Shown here one piece after another: positions 12,479 to 23,123 of a stretch of DNA of 64,000 nt. The stretch lies in NCBI GenBank assembly GCA_947303395.1, contig CAMYYD010000010.1, positions 1 through 64,000 of the forward strand, read 5' to 3'. Source of the stretch: an uncultured Bacteroidales bacterium (GTDB lineage Bacteria > Bacteroidota > Bacteroidia > Bacteroidales > F082). Every line of letters starts with the position of its first letter. Positions within the stretch are counted from its first letter, which is position 1. A program made the position numbers and the translations under genes. Under the pieces are notes generated by a model, which did no database searches, had not been told where the DNA came from, and worked only from the letters and a program-made list of their open reading frames with translations.

Positions 12479-13624
12479 ATGAATAAAAAGTTCATATTTA
12501 TCTGTTTATCAATAACTTGCATACTATTTTCGTGTGAGAATAATTCGGATAACACGAAAAACAATGATTGTTTCGGAAATGAAAACTTGATGAAATACAC
12601 AAGTTACATTGATGTAACCAATTATAAATCAGGATATTATGTAAATATTTCAAATCCTTGGAACGATAAATCTCTTGGCGAATATTATCTTTATCCCGAC
12701 TCTTTGGAGCTTCCAAATGAGCTTGAAAACAAGGCTGTGATTCGTACTCCAGTGAAAAATGTGATAGCTTACTCATCAACGCAATGGTCTGTGTTTCTTG
12801 AGATTGGCGAGATTGAGCGTGTGAAAGGAATTCTTGAAAGCAATTACACTGATAATGTCGAAATCAAACGGCTTTTGGCTGGGAAAAAGATTGAGGATGT
12901 TGGCATTGAGACGAGTTTGAAGACTGAAATCGTGATTAACCTCCACCCTGACGTGATTCTTTACACTCCATATTCGACCGTACCAAAGACTGAAATCGGT
13001 GAGTTGACTGGCGCCGTGATGTTTCCTTTCGCCGATTACCTTGAAAATCATCCACTTGGGCGTGCCGAATGGCTTAAAGTCATAGGTTATCTTACTTGTC
13101 GTGAAAAAGATACTGACAAATGGTTTAACGATATCGTAACTCGTTATGACTCATTGAAAAATATCTGTCAAAATGTGGAAAATCGTCCAACGGTTTTCTC
13201 AGATCTGCCATTTGAGGGTCAGTGGTATTTGCCAGGAGGCGCAAGCTATATCGCTCAGGTCTTCCATGATGCTGGTGCAGATTACATTTGGAGCGACAAC
13301 AACTCCACCGCAAGTCTGCCTGTCGATGCGGAAACAGTGCTTTCAAAGGCTCGCGACGCTGATTTCTGGCGTGTGATGAATTCGAGTAACCACAAGTTTA
13401 CTTACGAAGGCTTAGCCGCTGAAAATGAATTATATACGTATTTTAAGGCGTATAAGAATCGCAATATCATTGTGTGCGATATCCGCGAAAGCGGTTATTT
13501 TGAGAAATCTGAATACGAGCCAGATTTGCTGCTGAAGGACTTTGTGCTTGCTTTCCATCCGGAAATGCTTGAAAATGATGATTATACGCCAAAATATTTT
13601 TACATTTTGAAAGATGAAGAATAA
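12479..13624 (+). CDS. ABC transporter substrate-binding lipoprotein (FecB/BtuF-like)
   Basis: Lipobox SITCILFSCENN; periplasmic-binding fold sequence (GGASYIAQVFHDAGADYIWSDN); operon with FecCD and ATPase genes. Confidence 0.88.
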   Translation: MNKKFIFICLSITCILFSCENNSDNTKNNDCFGNENLMKYTSYIDVTNYKSGYYVNISNPWNDKSLGEYYLYPDSLELPNELENKAVIRTPVKNVIAYSSTQWSVFLEIGEIERVKGILESNYTDNVEIKRLLAGKKIEDVGIETSLKTEIVINLHPDVILYTPYSTVPKTEIGELTGAVMFPFADYLENHPLGRAEWLKVIGYLTCREKDTDKWFNDIVTRYDSLKNICQNVENRPTVFSDLPFEGQWYLPGGASYIAQVFHDAGADYIWSDNNSTASLPVDAETVLSKARDADFWRVMNSSNHKFTYEGLAAENELYTYFKAYKNRNIIVCDIRESGYFEKSEYEPDLLLKDFVLAFHPEMLENDDYTPKYFYILKDEE

Positions 13625-14636
13625 AAGGATAACAATTGGAATTTTAGGGATTATCATCCTTGGAATCGTGCTTTTTGCACTGAATCTGTTCGTTGGTTCA
13701 GTGATGGTTCCGTTCGAAGATATATTTAAAGTATTACTTCATGATAATACTGATAAAACATTGAGTGTCATTATTTTCAATTACAGGCTTCCGCAGGCTT
13801 TGACAGCCTTGTTAGCGGGCGCCGCTCTGGCCGTTGCAGGTCTACTGATGCAAACCTTGTTCCGTAACCCTCTCGCAGATCCGTCGATGCTGGGTATCTC
13901 CAGCGGCGCCAGTCTGGGTGTCGGCATCGTGATACTGCTCACAGGCGCGATCTACGGTGCAGCGGTGTCGTCATTCGGATGGTGGTCGACAATTGGAGTG
14001 AGTCTGGCAGCATTCATCGGCGCTGTGTTGGTTTTATTCGTGATGCTGGCGTTCAGTTCGCGAATGAAAAACATGACGACATTGATTATCATTGGTTTAA
14101 TGATTGCATATCTGGCAGGTTCTATCACTGATATTTTGAAGTTTTTCAGTTTGAAAGAGGACATCCACGCTTTCGTGATTTGGGGAATGGGTAGTTTTTC
14201 TGGTGTCGGGACATCAAAAATGCCAATCTTCGCCATCAGCATCATCATTGGACTGATTTCAACATTTTTCTTGTCTAAGAATCTGAATATCTTGCTGTTA
14301 GGCGAAATGTACGCTGAGAATTTAGGTCTGAATATCAAGAAAAACAGTGTCATTATCATTCTTGTCTCAGGCTATCTGACAGCCATCGTGACAGCCTACT
14401 GCGGTCCTATCGCGTTTGTTGGTCTCGCGATGCCGCATATCGCAAGGTTTTTATTTAAAAGCAGCGACCATCGCCTACTCATCCCTGCAACGATGCTTAT
14501 CGGCATGGATATGGCTTTGTTCTGTAACCTCATCGCGCGAATGCCAGGTTTTGATGGTAATCTGCCAATAAACGCTGTTACGGCTTTCATCGGTGCGCCG
14601 GTTGTCATTTCTGTCATAATGAAAAGTAAAAAGTAA
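13614..14636 (+). CDS. FecCD-family iron/cobalamin ABC permease
   Basis: NYRLPQALTALLAGAALAVAGLLMQTLFRNPLADPSMLGISSGASLG; GPIAFVGLAMPHIAR. Confidence 0.94.
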   Translation: MKNKRITIGILGIIILGIVLFALNLFVGSVMVPFEDIFKVLLHDNTDKTLSVIIFNYRLPQALTALLAGAALAVAGLLMQTLFRNPLADPSMLGISSGASLGVGIVILLTGAIYGAAVSSFGWWSTIGVSLAAFIGAVLVLFVMLAFSSRMKNMTTLIIIGLMIAYLAGSITDILKFFSLKEDIHAFVIWGMGSFSGVGTSKMPIFAISIIIGLISTFFLSKNLNILLLGEMYAENLGLNIKKNSVIIILVSGYLTAIVTAYCGPIAFVGLAMPHIARFLFKSSDHRLLIPATMLIGMDMALFCNLIARMPGFDGNLPINAVTAFIGAPVVISVIMKSKK

Positions 14637-15395
14637 ATGAAAATATTAAAAACAAAATCATTATCAATTGGTTACGACAACAAAACCGTTGTTTCCGACA
14701 TCAATGTGATGCTGAATGAAGGCGACATCATAGCGCTTATTGGTCCTAATGGTGCTGGAAAATCGACGCTTTTCAAGACGTTTTCGACGCATATTAAGCC
14801 ACTTGGAGGCAAAATCGAGTTGTTTGGAAAGGATTTGATGTCGTATTCACCTAAAGAGCGTGCAAAATTGCTTGGAATCGTTCTCACCGAACGTCCCGAC
14901 GATATGTTTCTGAAGGTTTTCGACGTGGTCGCAGCTGGTCGTTATCCTTACACTGGAATGTTTGGAAAGCTTAATGAAAAAGACGAAAAAGAAATTAAAG
15001 AATCACTTGAACTTGTTGGCGTTAATAATCTGATTGACAGAGTTTTCAATACATTGTCAGATGGTGAAAAACAAAAGGTGATGATTGCCAAGGCGATAGC
15101 TCAAAACACTCCTGTCATCATGCTCGACGAGCCGACCGCTTTTTTGGATTATCCTAGTAAAATAGAGCTGTTTTCTTTGCTAAAGAAACTTGCTAAAGAA
15201 CAGAAAAAAGCGATTCTTTTCAGTTCGCATGACCTCGAGCTTATGCTCCGCTATACAGACAATCTCTGGATTATATCGAAAAATCAGCCGTTTGCAGCGG
15301 GTCAAAGTTCTGAACTTCTGAAAAGCGGTACGATTCAAAAATATTTTGGATTAAAAGACGCTGATAATGAGTATCTTTTGAAAGAAAATTTATAA
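14637..15395 (+). CDS. ABC transporter ATP-binding protein (FecE/BtuD-like)
   Basis: Walker A GPNGAGKST, signature LSDGEKQKV, Walker B PVIMLDEPTAFLD. Confidence 0.94.
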   Translation: MKILKTKSLSIGYDNKTVVSDINVMLNEGDIIALIGPNGAGKSTLFKTFSTHIKPLGGKIELFGKDLMSYSPKERAKLLGIVLTERPDDMFLKVFDVVAAGRYPYTGMFGKLNEKDEKEIKESLELVGVNNLIDRVFNTLSDGEKQKVMIAKAIAQNTPVIMLDEPTAFLDYPSKIELFSLLKKLAKEQKKAILFSSHDLELMLRYTDNLWIISKNQPFAAGQSSELLKSGTIQKYFGLKDADNEYLLKENL

Positions 15396-15422
15396 TTTTG
15401 CAACAATATTAATTTAATTCGT

Positions 15423-17075
15423 ATGAAAAAGCTATTATCAATCCTAACATTAAGCCTTTTAATTGGCTTTGGCGTAGCAAACGCTCAAAATCAGAGAACC
15501 GTTGTGCTTGAATGCTTTACGAGTACAACTTGCGGTCCTTGTGCATCGGCAAATCCTGCTTTGGACCAACTTATTAGTAATAATGCCGATCAGCTCATCG
15601 CAATTAAATACCATGTTAATTGGCCAGCTGCTGGTGACCCGATGAATCTTCATAATCCTGGTGATGTCTCGTCAAAAGTGTCATTTTATGGTATCAATGC
15701 GGTTCCGTATTCAGTTGGAGACGGCACTTGGATTGGAAACTCTGGCAGCGTAAACCAATCTTTAGTTAACCAATGGGCTGCTGTGACATCGCCTGTTGAA
15801 ATGAGAATGACTCATTATTTCAATGCCGCCCAAGACACTATGTTTGTTATAGTTATGGGTCGTGCCACTTCTGCAGTAGCTTCAGATAACTTAAAACTTA
15901 ACATTTCTGTTATTGAAAAAACAATGGAATATTCTTCGGCACCTGGTTCAAACGGCGAGAGAATCTTCCATAATGTGATGAAAAAGCTCCTTCCAAGCGC
16001 AGCCGGAACAAGCATCCATGCAATGGAAGTCGGCGACTATTTCGCTTACAAATATTCATGGGCTTTAGCTAACGTAATGAACATCAGCGAGTTGACAGCA
16101 GTTGCTTGGCTCCAAGACAGCAATACAAAACAGATGATTCAAGGTTGCAAATCGTCAGAAGACTTCCAACCATTCTTTGGCAAACAGGCAAAGATAAGCA
16201 AGCTCGACCATACGATGAAGACAATCTGCTCTTCACGTGTTAATCCAGATGTTTATGTTACTAACTTCGGTTCGGAAACTATTAACTCATTGAATATCAA
16301 TCTAACAGTTAATGGTACTAACATCACTGACCTTACTTGGGAAGGCAATATTGCTTCTGGCGCGACAGAAAAGATTAACTTTGGCGAATTGAATTTTGAA
16401 GATGCAGAAATGTTGGAAAACAATGAAATGATTCTTGAAATAACACAAATCAATGGCGCTGCTGACGATTATGCACCTGGTACTTACAGATACACCTTCA
16501 ATGAAGCACCTCTTATAATAAATAAAGCTTTTAAACTTGTAATCAGAACAGACGATGAACCACAACTTATCACTTGGACAGTAACAAAGACTTTGACCGG
16601 CGAGGTCGTCGTGAGCGGTGGCCCTTATGCTGAAGCGCACAAACAATACACAGAGAACTTTGAACTCAACAGTGATGACTGCTATATGTTTACAATCTAT
16701 GACGCTGGCGGTAACGGCCTTCAAGGAGGAAACGGCCTCTACGGCTTGAAAGTTGGTAGCCAGACGATCGCATCAGGAAGTAATTTCACTGATAGAGAAT
16801 CAAATGAATTCTCTTATTCAACCCATGACGGCGTTGCAGAAAACACATTCAACAATGTTAGCATCTACCCTAACCCGTCGAATGGTTTGATTACATTTGA
16901 TGTTGAAGGAAATAACGTCTTGACAGTTTACAATACTGCTGGTCAATTGGTTTATAATCAATCAATTAACGATAAAACAACGGTTGATTTGTCAAATCTT
17001 GAAAAAGGTACATATTTAATGGTTGTGACAAACAATGTTGGCGAAAATATAAAGCAAATAATTGTATTACAATAA
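15423..17075 (+). CDS. Omp28-related protein with thioredoxin-like CGPC motif and T9SS type A sorting domain
   Basis: Signal peptide; ECFTSTTCGPCASANPAL; C-terminus VSIYPNPSNGLITFDVEGNNVLTVYNTAGQLVYNQ...KGTYLMVV. Confidence 0.85.
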   Translation: MKKLLSILTLSLLIGFGVANAQNQRTVVLECFTSTTCGPCASANPALDQLISNNADQLIAIKYHVNWPAAGDPMNLHNPGDVSSKVSFYGINAVPYSVGDGTWIGNSGSVNQSLVNQWAAVTSPVEMRMTHYFNAAQDTMFVIVMGRATSAVASDNLKLNISVIEKTMEYSSAPGSNGERIFHNVMKKLLPSAAGTSIHAMEVGDYFAYKYSWALANVMNISELTAVAWLQDSNTKQMIQGCKSSEDFQPFFGKQAKISKLDHTMKTICSSRVNPDVYVTNFGSETINSLNINLTVNGTNITDLTWEGNIASGATEKINFGELNFEDAEMLENNEMILEITQINGAADDYAPGTYRYTFNEAPLIINKAFKLVIRTDDEPQLITWTVTKTLTGEVVVSGGPYAEAHKQYTENFELNSDDCYMFTIYDAGGNGLQGGNGLYGLKVGSQTIASGSNFTDRESNEFSYSTHDGVAENTFNNVSIYPNPSNGLITFDVEGNNVLTVYNTAGQLVYNQSINDKTTVDLSNLEKGTYLMVVTNNVGENIKQIIVLQ

Positions 17076-17088
17076 GTTAAATCATATT

Positions 17089-17116
17089 GGGCTGGCATTC
17101 AAAGTCAGCCCTTTTT
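17089..17116 (+). terminator. Rho-independent terminator
   Basis: GGGCTGG-cattcaaag-TCAGCCC followed by a T run. Confidence 0.75.
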
Positions 17117-17121
17117 GTATC

Positions 17122-18696
17122 ATGAAACGAATTCTTATAGTATTATTGACGATTTCAATGTTTTCATCTTGTAACAAATCAAAAGTCGATCTGATTGTAC
17201 ATAACGCTAAAATATATACTGTTGATAATCAATTCAGTAAAGCAAGAGCATTTGCTATTAAAAATGGTAAATTTGTTGCAATTGGTTCTGATAAAGATAT
17301 TCTAAAGTATTATGATGCAGCCTACGCGCTTGATGCACAAGGACAAAGCATCTACCCTGGCTTTATCGACGGTCACTGTCACTTTGTTGGCTACGGTGAG
17401 ACAAAAGTGCGTTATGCTGACTTAAACGGCTGCAAATCGTTCGATGAAGTTTTGGAAAGACTTGATAAACATAACGAAAACAACGATTCTGAATGGCTGT
17501 TGGGACGTGGCTGGGACCAAAATCTCTGGGAAGTTAAAGAATTCCCTAATAACACGGAACTTCATAAGCGTTTCCCGAATAAAAATGTACTTATCACGAG
17601 AGTTGACGGTCATGCGGTGCTCGTAAGCGACAATGTGTTGAAAATCAATGGATTATACGGAAAAACCGGTATCGATATCAAACCAGGAGGAATTCTATTA
17701 GACAATGCCGCTGACATGGCGAAAGCCATAATTCCCCCTTTAAATAACTCACAGAAAATCAATGCGTTAAAGATTTCACAGCGCGATTGTTTTGCTCTCG
17801 GTCTAACTGGCGTCACCGATGCTGGTCTCGACATCAAATCCATAGCATTGATTGATAGCTTGCAACAACAAGGCATCTTGAAGATGAAAGTCAACGCGAT
17901 GGTGAACCCCGACGACGAGACGATGGATTATTTCATGAAATTCGGAGTCATTGAGAAAGAACGACTTACCATTCGATCAGTGAAAATTTACTCAGACGGC
18001 GCTCTCGGTTCGCGTGGCGCAAAATTACTCGAACCTTATTCTGATGCTCCGGAAACATCAGGTTTACTTGTCGAAAACGAGGATTTCTACGACCATGTTT
18101 GCGAAAAAGCTTATAATGCTGGTTATCAAGTGTGCTGCCATGCCATTGGCGACGGTGGCGTTCGTATGATTCTCAACGAATATGCTAAGTTTTTGAAAGG
18201 CGAAAACGAACTCAGATGGCGCATTGAACACTCGCAAGTTGTTCATCCTGAAGACTTTGTGCTTTACAAGAAATACAGTATTATTCCTTCGATTCAGGCA
18301 ACACATTGCACTTCAGACATGCCTTGGGCTGAAGATCGTCTGGGTTCAGAACGCGTTAAAAATGCCTATGCTTACAAGACTTTACTCGCACAGAACGGCT
18401 GGCTTATCAATGGCACCGACTTCCCAATCGAGCATATCTCTCCTATCAAGACGTTTTATTCGTCTGTGGCTCGTAAAGATTTGATTGAGAACAAATTAAC
18501 TCGTGAGGAAGCGTTAAAATCGATGACAATTTGGGCTGCAAAAGGTTACTTCGCTGAATCACACAAAGGTAGCATCGAAATTGGCAAAGAAGCTGATTTT
18601 GTTATCCTTTCCGATGATATAATGACCATTGATGACGAAAAAATCCCCGAAGTAAAAGTTGTTAATACTTTTATCAACGGAGAAATGGTTTATTAA
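17122..18696 (+). CDS. Amidohydrolase family lipoprotein (YtcJ-like)
   Basis: Better start at ATG 17122 (MKRILIVLLTISMFSSCNKSK, lipobox); GFIDGHCHFVGYG, CHAIGDGGVRM, GTDFPIEHISP. Confidence 0.88.
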   Translation: MKRILIVLLTISMFSSCNKSKVDLIVHNAKIYTVDNQFSKARAFAIKNGKFVAIGSDKDILKYYDAAYALDAQGQSIYPGFIDGHCHFVGYGETKVRYADLNGCKSFDEVLERLDKHNENNDSEWLLGRGWDQNLWEVKEFPNNTELHKRFPNKNVLITRVDGHAVLVSDNVLKINGLYGKTGIDIKPGGILLDNAADMAKAIIPPLNNSQKINALKISQRDCFALGLTGVTDAGLDIKSIALIDSLQQQGILKMKVNAMVNPDDETMDYFMKFGVIEKERLTIRSVKIYSDGALGSRGAKLLEPYSDAPETSGLLVENEDFYDHVCEKAYNAGYQVCCHAIGDGGVRMILNEYAKFLKGENELRWRIEHSQVVHPEDFVLYKKYSIIPSIQATHCTSDMPWAEDRLGSERVKNAYAYKTLLAQNGWLINGTDFPIEHISPIKTFYSSVARKDLIENKLTREEALKSMTIWAAKGYFAESHKGSIEIGKEADFVILSDDIMTIDDEKIPEVKVVNTFINGEMVY

Positions 18697-18719
18697 TTGT
18701 TAATGCTGGCATTAAAAAT

Positions 18720-20078
18720 TTAAAACAACTCTTTCAAATCCTCCGTCGTCAACCCATTAAAATCTCCAGAGCTCATAAAGCCTCCGACCATGTTTTCGCG
18801 TTTGAGGCCGTTTAAAAACTTGACAAGTTCGTCTTTTGAGTGAACAACCTGTAAATCAGGGCGTTGGAAACCTTTTATGATACGTTCGTTGGTCATCATT
18901 TCCAATTTCTTTATTGCAACAGCATGCGGATCGTAGAAAACAACAGCTTTGTCGCAGTTGTCTAGGCAATGAGCATAATGGTCGATAAACACCTCGCTGA
19001 GACTGCTGTAGGTGTGTAACTCAAAGACAACCAATAAGTTCTTTTTAGCGTATTGCTCACGCAAAGCCTTCACAGTTGCCAAGACTTTCGATGGTGCATG
19101 TGCAAAGTCACGGAACACAAGATTGCCTTTTTCTTTGTTTTCAAACAACAATTCAAGTCTTCTTGCTGCGCCTTTAAACGTCTTAATTGCCTCGTAAAAC
19201 TGCTCATCGCTGATGCCAACCTGTTTCGCCACATAACGTGCAGCGTTGATATTCTTCATGTTATGCTCGCCGAAAATCTGAACCTTTTCTTCTGCTCCAT
19301 TTGGCAAAATCAAAATAGTGTCGTCGCCGGCGGTTTTGTAAGGATGAATATCATAGCCATAAGTAGGAACGCTTGCATCCTTTGCAATTTTAGCTGCTTC
19401 CACATCGTTTCCGTCGTAAATCAGACAGCCGCCTTTTTCGATGGTTTTTACAAAGATTCTGAACTGCTCAAGATAACAGTCAAATGTTGGGAAAACATTG
19501 ACATGATCCCAGCCAATGCCAGAAATTACTGCTATATGCGGATGGTATTTGTGGAATTTCGGCACTCTGTCGATTGGCGATGTAAGGTATTCATCGCCTT
19601 CTATAACCATGTATTTCGCAGTCTCGCTGAGACGAACCATCACATCGAAGCCTTCAAGATGCGCTCCAACCATGAAATCGGTCTCAATGCCTGCTTGTTT
19701 CATGACATGCAGAATCATCGAAGTTATTGTCGTCTTCCCATGACTGCCTCCAATTACGATGCGGATTTTATCTTTACTTTGCTCGTAAAGATACTCCGGA
19801 TATGAGTAGATTTTAAGTCCAAGTTCTTGAGCACGAACGAGTTCCGGGTTGTCGATGCGGGCATGCATACCGAGAATCACAGCCTCATACGAATCATCCA
19901 AAAGTTCTGGATGCCAACCAAATTCCTTTGGTAATATTCCTTCTTTCTCCAACCTTGTTCTTGAAGGCTCGAAAATCTCATCATCTGAGCCTGTAACTTC
20001 GTAACCCTTTCTGTGTAAGGCGATTGCGAGATTGTGCATCGCGCTGCCGCCGACTGCAATAAAATGGACTTTCTTCAT
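18720..20078 (-). CDS. mpl: Mur ligase family, Mpl-like murein peptide ligase
   Basis: FIAVGGSAMHNLAIAL, GGSHGKTTITSMI, EGDEYLTSPIDRVPKFHKYHPHIAVISGIGWDHVNVFP. Confidence 0.88.
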   Translation of the reverse strand: MKKVHFIAVGGSAMHNLAIALHRKGYEVTGSDDEIFEPSRTRLEKEGILPKEFGWHPELLDDSYEAVILGMHARIDNPELVRAQELGLKIYSYPEYLYEQSKDKIRIVIGGSHGKTTITSMILHVMKQAGIETDFMVGAHLEGFDVMVRLSETAKYMVIEGDEYLTSPIDRVPKFHKYHPHIAVISGIGWDHVNVFPTFDCYLEQFRIFVKTIEKGGCLIYDGNDVEAAKIAKDASVPTYGYDIHPYKTAGDDTILILPNGAEEKVQIFGEHNMKNINAARYVAKQVGISDEQFYEAIKTFKGAARRLELLFENKEKGNLVFRDFAHAPSKVLATVKALREQYAKKNLLVVFELHTYSSLSEVFIDHYAHCLDNCDKAVVFYDPHAVAIKKLEMMTNERIIKGFQRPDLQVVHSKDELVKFLNGLKRENMVGGFMSSGDFNGLTTEDLKELF

Positions 20079-20081
20079 ATT

Positions 20082-21707
20082 TTATTTTTTGATGACAATT
20101 CTTTGCGTTGTGGTTATTCCGTTGATATTCTTAATATTAACAACATACAAGCCTTCTTCAAATGCTGATGTGTCAACCGACTCCACATTGCCTGATTTTG
20201 CATAAACAATCTGACCCAAAGCGTTGTAAATCAGCACTTCACAGATATCATTGCCTTCAATGTTAATCTGATTTGAAGCAGGATTCGGGAAAACTGTCAC
20301 ATGAGATGATGTATTCTCTTCAATGCCAACATTGTCACATGTAAACTCAACAGAATACTTGTTGGTGAAGACATTTTGATTCGAACCGAATTGCATCATA
20401 GTAATGCCATTAGCATCTTTGATAACACCCAAACCATTGCCGCAGCCTTCGCCAGTAGGACTAATAGCACTTATTTGATAGCAACCATTAGAAGGAATTT
20501 CTACATAATACTTATATGCATGACTTCCTTGATCGAAATGCCACTCGTCAACTATCTCATTGGTTTCCATGTTTTTAAGCTGAATATAGAACCTGTCAGG
20601 GTCAGATGCTGATTTCACTTGAAAATACAGATCACCAGGATGCGACTCCGCAGATTCAATACCGATTGACTTATAATTGTCAAATGGATATGCGTCCTCA
20701 TTGTTGTTTATCTTCTTAACATTGAAATTCAGATTGCTAGCTCCTTGAATATCAAACTCAGGCATAATCACTTCTGCTGTTTCACCTTGCGGAAGATTTC
20801 CTGTCCAGTTATATGTGTTTAAAAGACTGTTGTTTTCATCCTTAACTTCAATTTCCATCGATGTAACCGTCTCTGTGCCAAATGTTTTTATAGTCAAAGT
20901 CGGTTCAACTTTACCAGAACAGTTTTGGGTTATAATTGAACTGATTTTGCGAAGTGCTACGTCATAACTCACATTTTCAGGTTCCAAAGAAATTCTAACA
21001 GCTTGGAACACTTCTTTTGTAGAGAAGCTTTGCACCCATGCCACGAGATGCATGTTTTCCTTTGGGAATCCAGCCATATCGAAGGTTTCAGTAACTGTGA
21101 GCGACTCGCCAGTGAGTGCTGTTCCGTTTTGTGTCGGAAGGAAATCGCGGGTGACAGCGTTAAGTTCGCTCATTCCCTGCCATGTTTTCTGAATGTGTGA
21201 TTCCGTCAATGCTATCATTACCTTAAGGTTAGCCGCAGTGCAGTCACCGACTTTGTTGACAACAGCTGTCACCTGGCATGTAGAGCCTTCTAGATAATTA
21301 TACGACAAATCGATAGTAAACGGACTTGTAATGTTAATTCGTTGGTTGTAATAATTTAAATACTGAGGGTAATTTGTATTATTTGGGCCACTGCCACTCG
21401 ATCCAGCCATTCCCGTCACACCATCTGCTTTCAATGTAGGATAACCAGATATCCCATAAAAATTGGCTCTCGCATTTGTTTCTGATGTGTAAAATTCAGG
21501 TGTTGAAAACGCGCTGGTATGCACTGCAACTGGAGCTATTGCTTTACCTTCATCAAGTAACTGAACAATGGCATTGGCGGCTGCCGGACAATATTGGCAG
21601 TTAACGCCTGTAAAAACTTCAAACAAAACACATTCACGAGTTACGTTTTGTGCTGATAATGAGCCTAATAACATAAAGGCTACGACTGATAATAATATCT
21701 TTTTCAT
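20082..21707 (-). CDS. Omp28-related protein with CxxC motif and T9SS sorting domain
   Basis: VLFEVFTGVNCQYCPAAANAIVQLL; C-terminus HVTVFPNPASNQINIEGNDICEVLIYNALGQIVY...QRIVIKK. Confidence 0.85.
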   Translation of the reverse strand: MKKILLSVVAFMLLGSLSAQNVTRECVLFEVFTGVNCQYCPAAANAIVQLLDEGKAIAPVAVHTSAFSTPEFYTSETNARANFYGISGYPTLKADGVTGMAGSSGSGPNNTNYPQYLNYYNQRINITSPFTIDLSYNYLEGSTCQVTAVVNKVGDCTAANLKVMIALTESHIQKTWQGMSELNAVTRDFLPTQNGTALTGESLTVTETFDMAGFPKENMHLVAWVQSFSTKEVFQAVRISLEPENVSYDVALRKISSIITQNCSGKVEPTLTIKTFGTETVTSMEIEVKDENNSLLNTYNWTGNLPQGETAEVIMPEFDIQGASNLNFNVKKINNNEDAYPFDNYKSIGIESAESHPGDLYFQVKSASDPDRFYIQLKNMETNEIVDEWHFDQGSHAYKYYVEIPSNGCYQISAISPTGEGCGNGLGVIKDANGITMMQFGSNQNVFTNKYSVEFTCDNVGIEENTSSHVTVFPNPASNQINIEGNDICEVLIYNALGQIVYAKSGNVESVDTSAFEEGLYVVNIKNINGITTTQRIVIKK

Positions 21708-21788
21708 TTTTTTAAAATTTTGTCATTAATTGATATTTTTTCTCCGCAAAATTACAATTTTTTTCGCATTTTTGCATAAAATTTAAAA

Positions 21789-22715
21789 ATGTTATTGGAC
21801 AAAAATCTCATAAAACATTTCAACGATTATTTGCGCCTTGAGCAGTCGTTGTCTGACAATACAATTGATGCGTATTGCCATGATATTGAATTGTTTAGGC
21901 AGCATCTGGAAGCTTGTGGCAAATCTCTTTCAATAACTGAAATCACACATCATGATATAGAAGATTTCTTTGCAAAACTCTATGATTTGGGCATCAGCGC
22001 TTCGTCACAGGCAAGGATTTTATCAGGTTTGAAGAGTTTTTACAGATATCTGATCCAAGAGAAGATTTGCGAAAACGATCCTACCCTGCTGGTCAGTTTT
22101 CCATCTATCGGAAGGCATATCCCAGAAGTTTTGAGCTATGAGGAAATCGTAAACATGATGAACTGCATCGACTTAAGCCAACAATTTGGTCACCGAAACA
22201 AGGCGATTATTGAAGTGATGTACGGTTGCGGCCTGCGTGTTTCTGAAGTTATTTCATTGAATATCAGTGATATATATACTAAAGATGAGTTTGTTCGTAT
22301 AATCGGTAAAGGCGATAAGGAAAGACTCGTCCCAATTGGCAAAAAGACGCTGAAAGAGCTTGCAAATTACACTCAAGGCGAGCGTCTGCACCAGGAAATC
22401 AAGCCAAAATTCACTGATAAGGTGTTTATCAGCGCTCGTGGCACAAGTCTGACACGCCAAAGTGTCTTTCTTTTGGTGAAAAGTCTTGCTGAAAAAGCTG
22501 GAATCAAGAAAACGATAAGTCCGCACACGCTAAGACATTCGTTTGCGACTCATCTTCTCGAAGGTGGTGCCGATTTGCGCGCTGTCCAGCAAATGCTAGG
22601 ACATTCAAGCATCTCAACTACCGAAATATACACTCACGTTTCTGATGAATATCTGCGTCAGGTGATTATGGAGTTTCATCCTCACTGGCACTCCCAAAAC
22701 ACCTCAACTAATTGA
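21789..22715 (+). CDS. xerD: Site-specific tyrosine recombinase XerD
   Basis: YGCGLRVSEVISL, SPHTLRHSFATHLLEGGADLRAVQQMLGHSSISTTEIYTHV. Confidence 0.93.
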   Translation: MLLDKNLIKHFNDYLRLEQSLSDNTIDAYCHDIELFRQHLEACGKSLSITEITHHDIEDFFAKLYDLGISASSQARILSGLKSFYRYLIQEKICENDPTLLVSFPSIGRHIPEVLSYEEIVNMMNCIDLSQQFGHRNKAIIEVMYGCGLRVSEVISLNISDIYTKDEFVRIIGKGDKERLVPIGKKTLKELANYTQGERLHQEIKPKFTDKVFISARGTSLTRQSVFLLVKSLAEKAGIKKTISPHTLRHSFATHLLEGGADLRAVQQMLGHSSISTTEIYTHVSDEYLRQVIMEFHPHWHSQNTSTN

Positions 22716-23107
22716 TTGTTATCGAAATAGAAATCGATATTCAATTCGTCAAAAGTTACACAGTCGCCGTCTTCATTGTCTTCGTTATACTCTTCGTAGC
22801 CATTTTGTTTCATCAACTCAATGACTTCATCCTTGTTTAAATCAAAGATTTTTGCGCCGAAAAGCTCTGATTTCTCGTTGAAAGTGTAGAAATTAGTGAG
22901 TTTCATGGCTGTATTTCCTTCGAAATAAGCCGAAAAATCGTGGTCTTCATAGTCTAAAACGATGACATGACTGTCTTCTTCGTAAGCTGACTCGATTTCT
23001 TCCTGATTTGTAGGCTGGCCAAGTATTTCGACTACATTGTCGATAAGCATTCCAAACTGGAGCTCGCCATAGCCTTTTAAAGGTTCTATTTTAAAATTTT
23101 CCATCAT
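22682..23107 (-). CDS. Conserved-looking hypothetical acidic protein
   Basis: 141 aa; overlaps the 3' end of xerD by 34 nt convergently. Confidence 0.7.
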   Translation of the reverse strand: MMENFKIEPLKGYGELQFGMLIDNVVEILGQPTNQEEIESAYEEDSHVIVLDYEDHDFSAYFEGNTAMKLTNFYTFNEKSELFGAKIFDLNKDEVIELMKQNGYEEYNEDNEDGDCVTFDELNIDFYFDNNQLVEVFWECQ

Positions 23108-23123
23108 GATGTTTATAGTTTTA

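Noticed and set aside
18700-18715. TTAATGC-tg-GCATTAA short palindrome as a regulatory site
   Set aside because: Most simply a weak terminator stem between convergent genes; no further support.
21789-22715. Mobile-element integrase
   Set aside because: Sequence is typical of housekeeping XerD, with no att sites or mobile cargo nearby.
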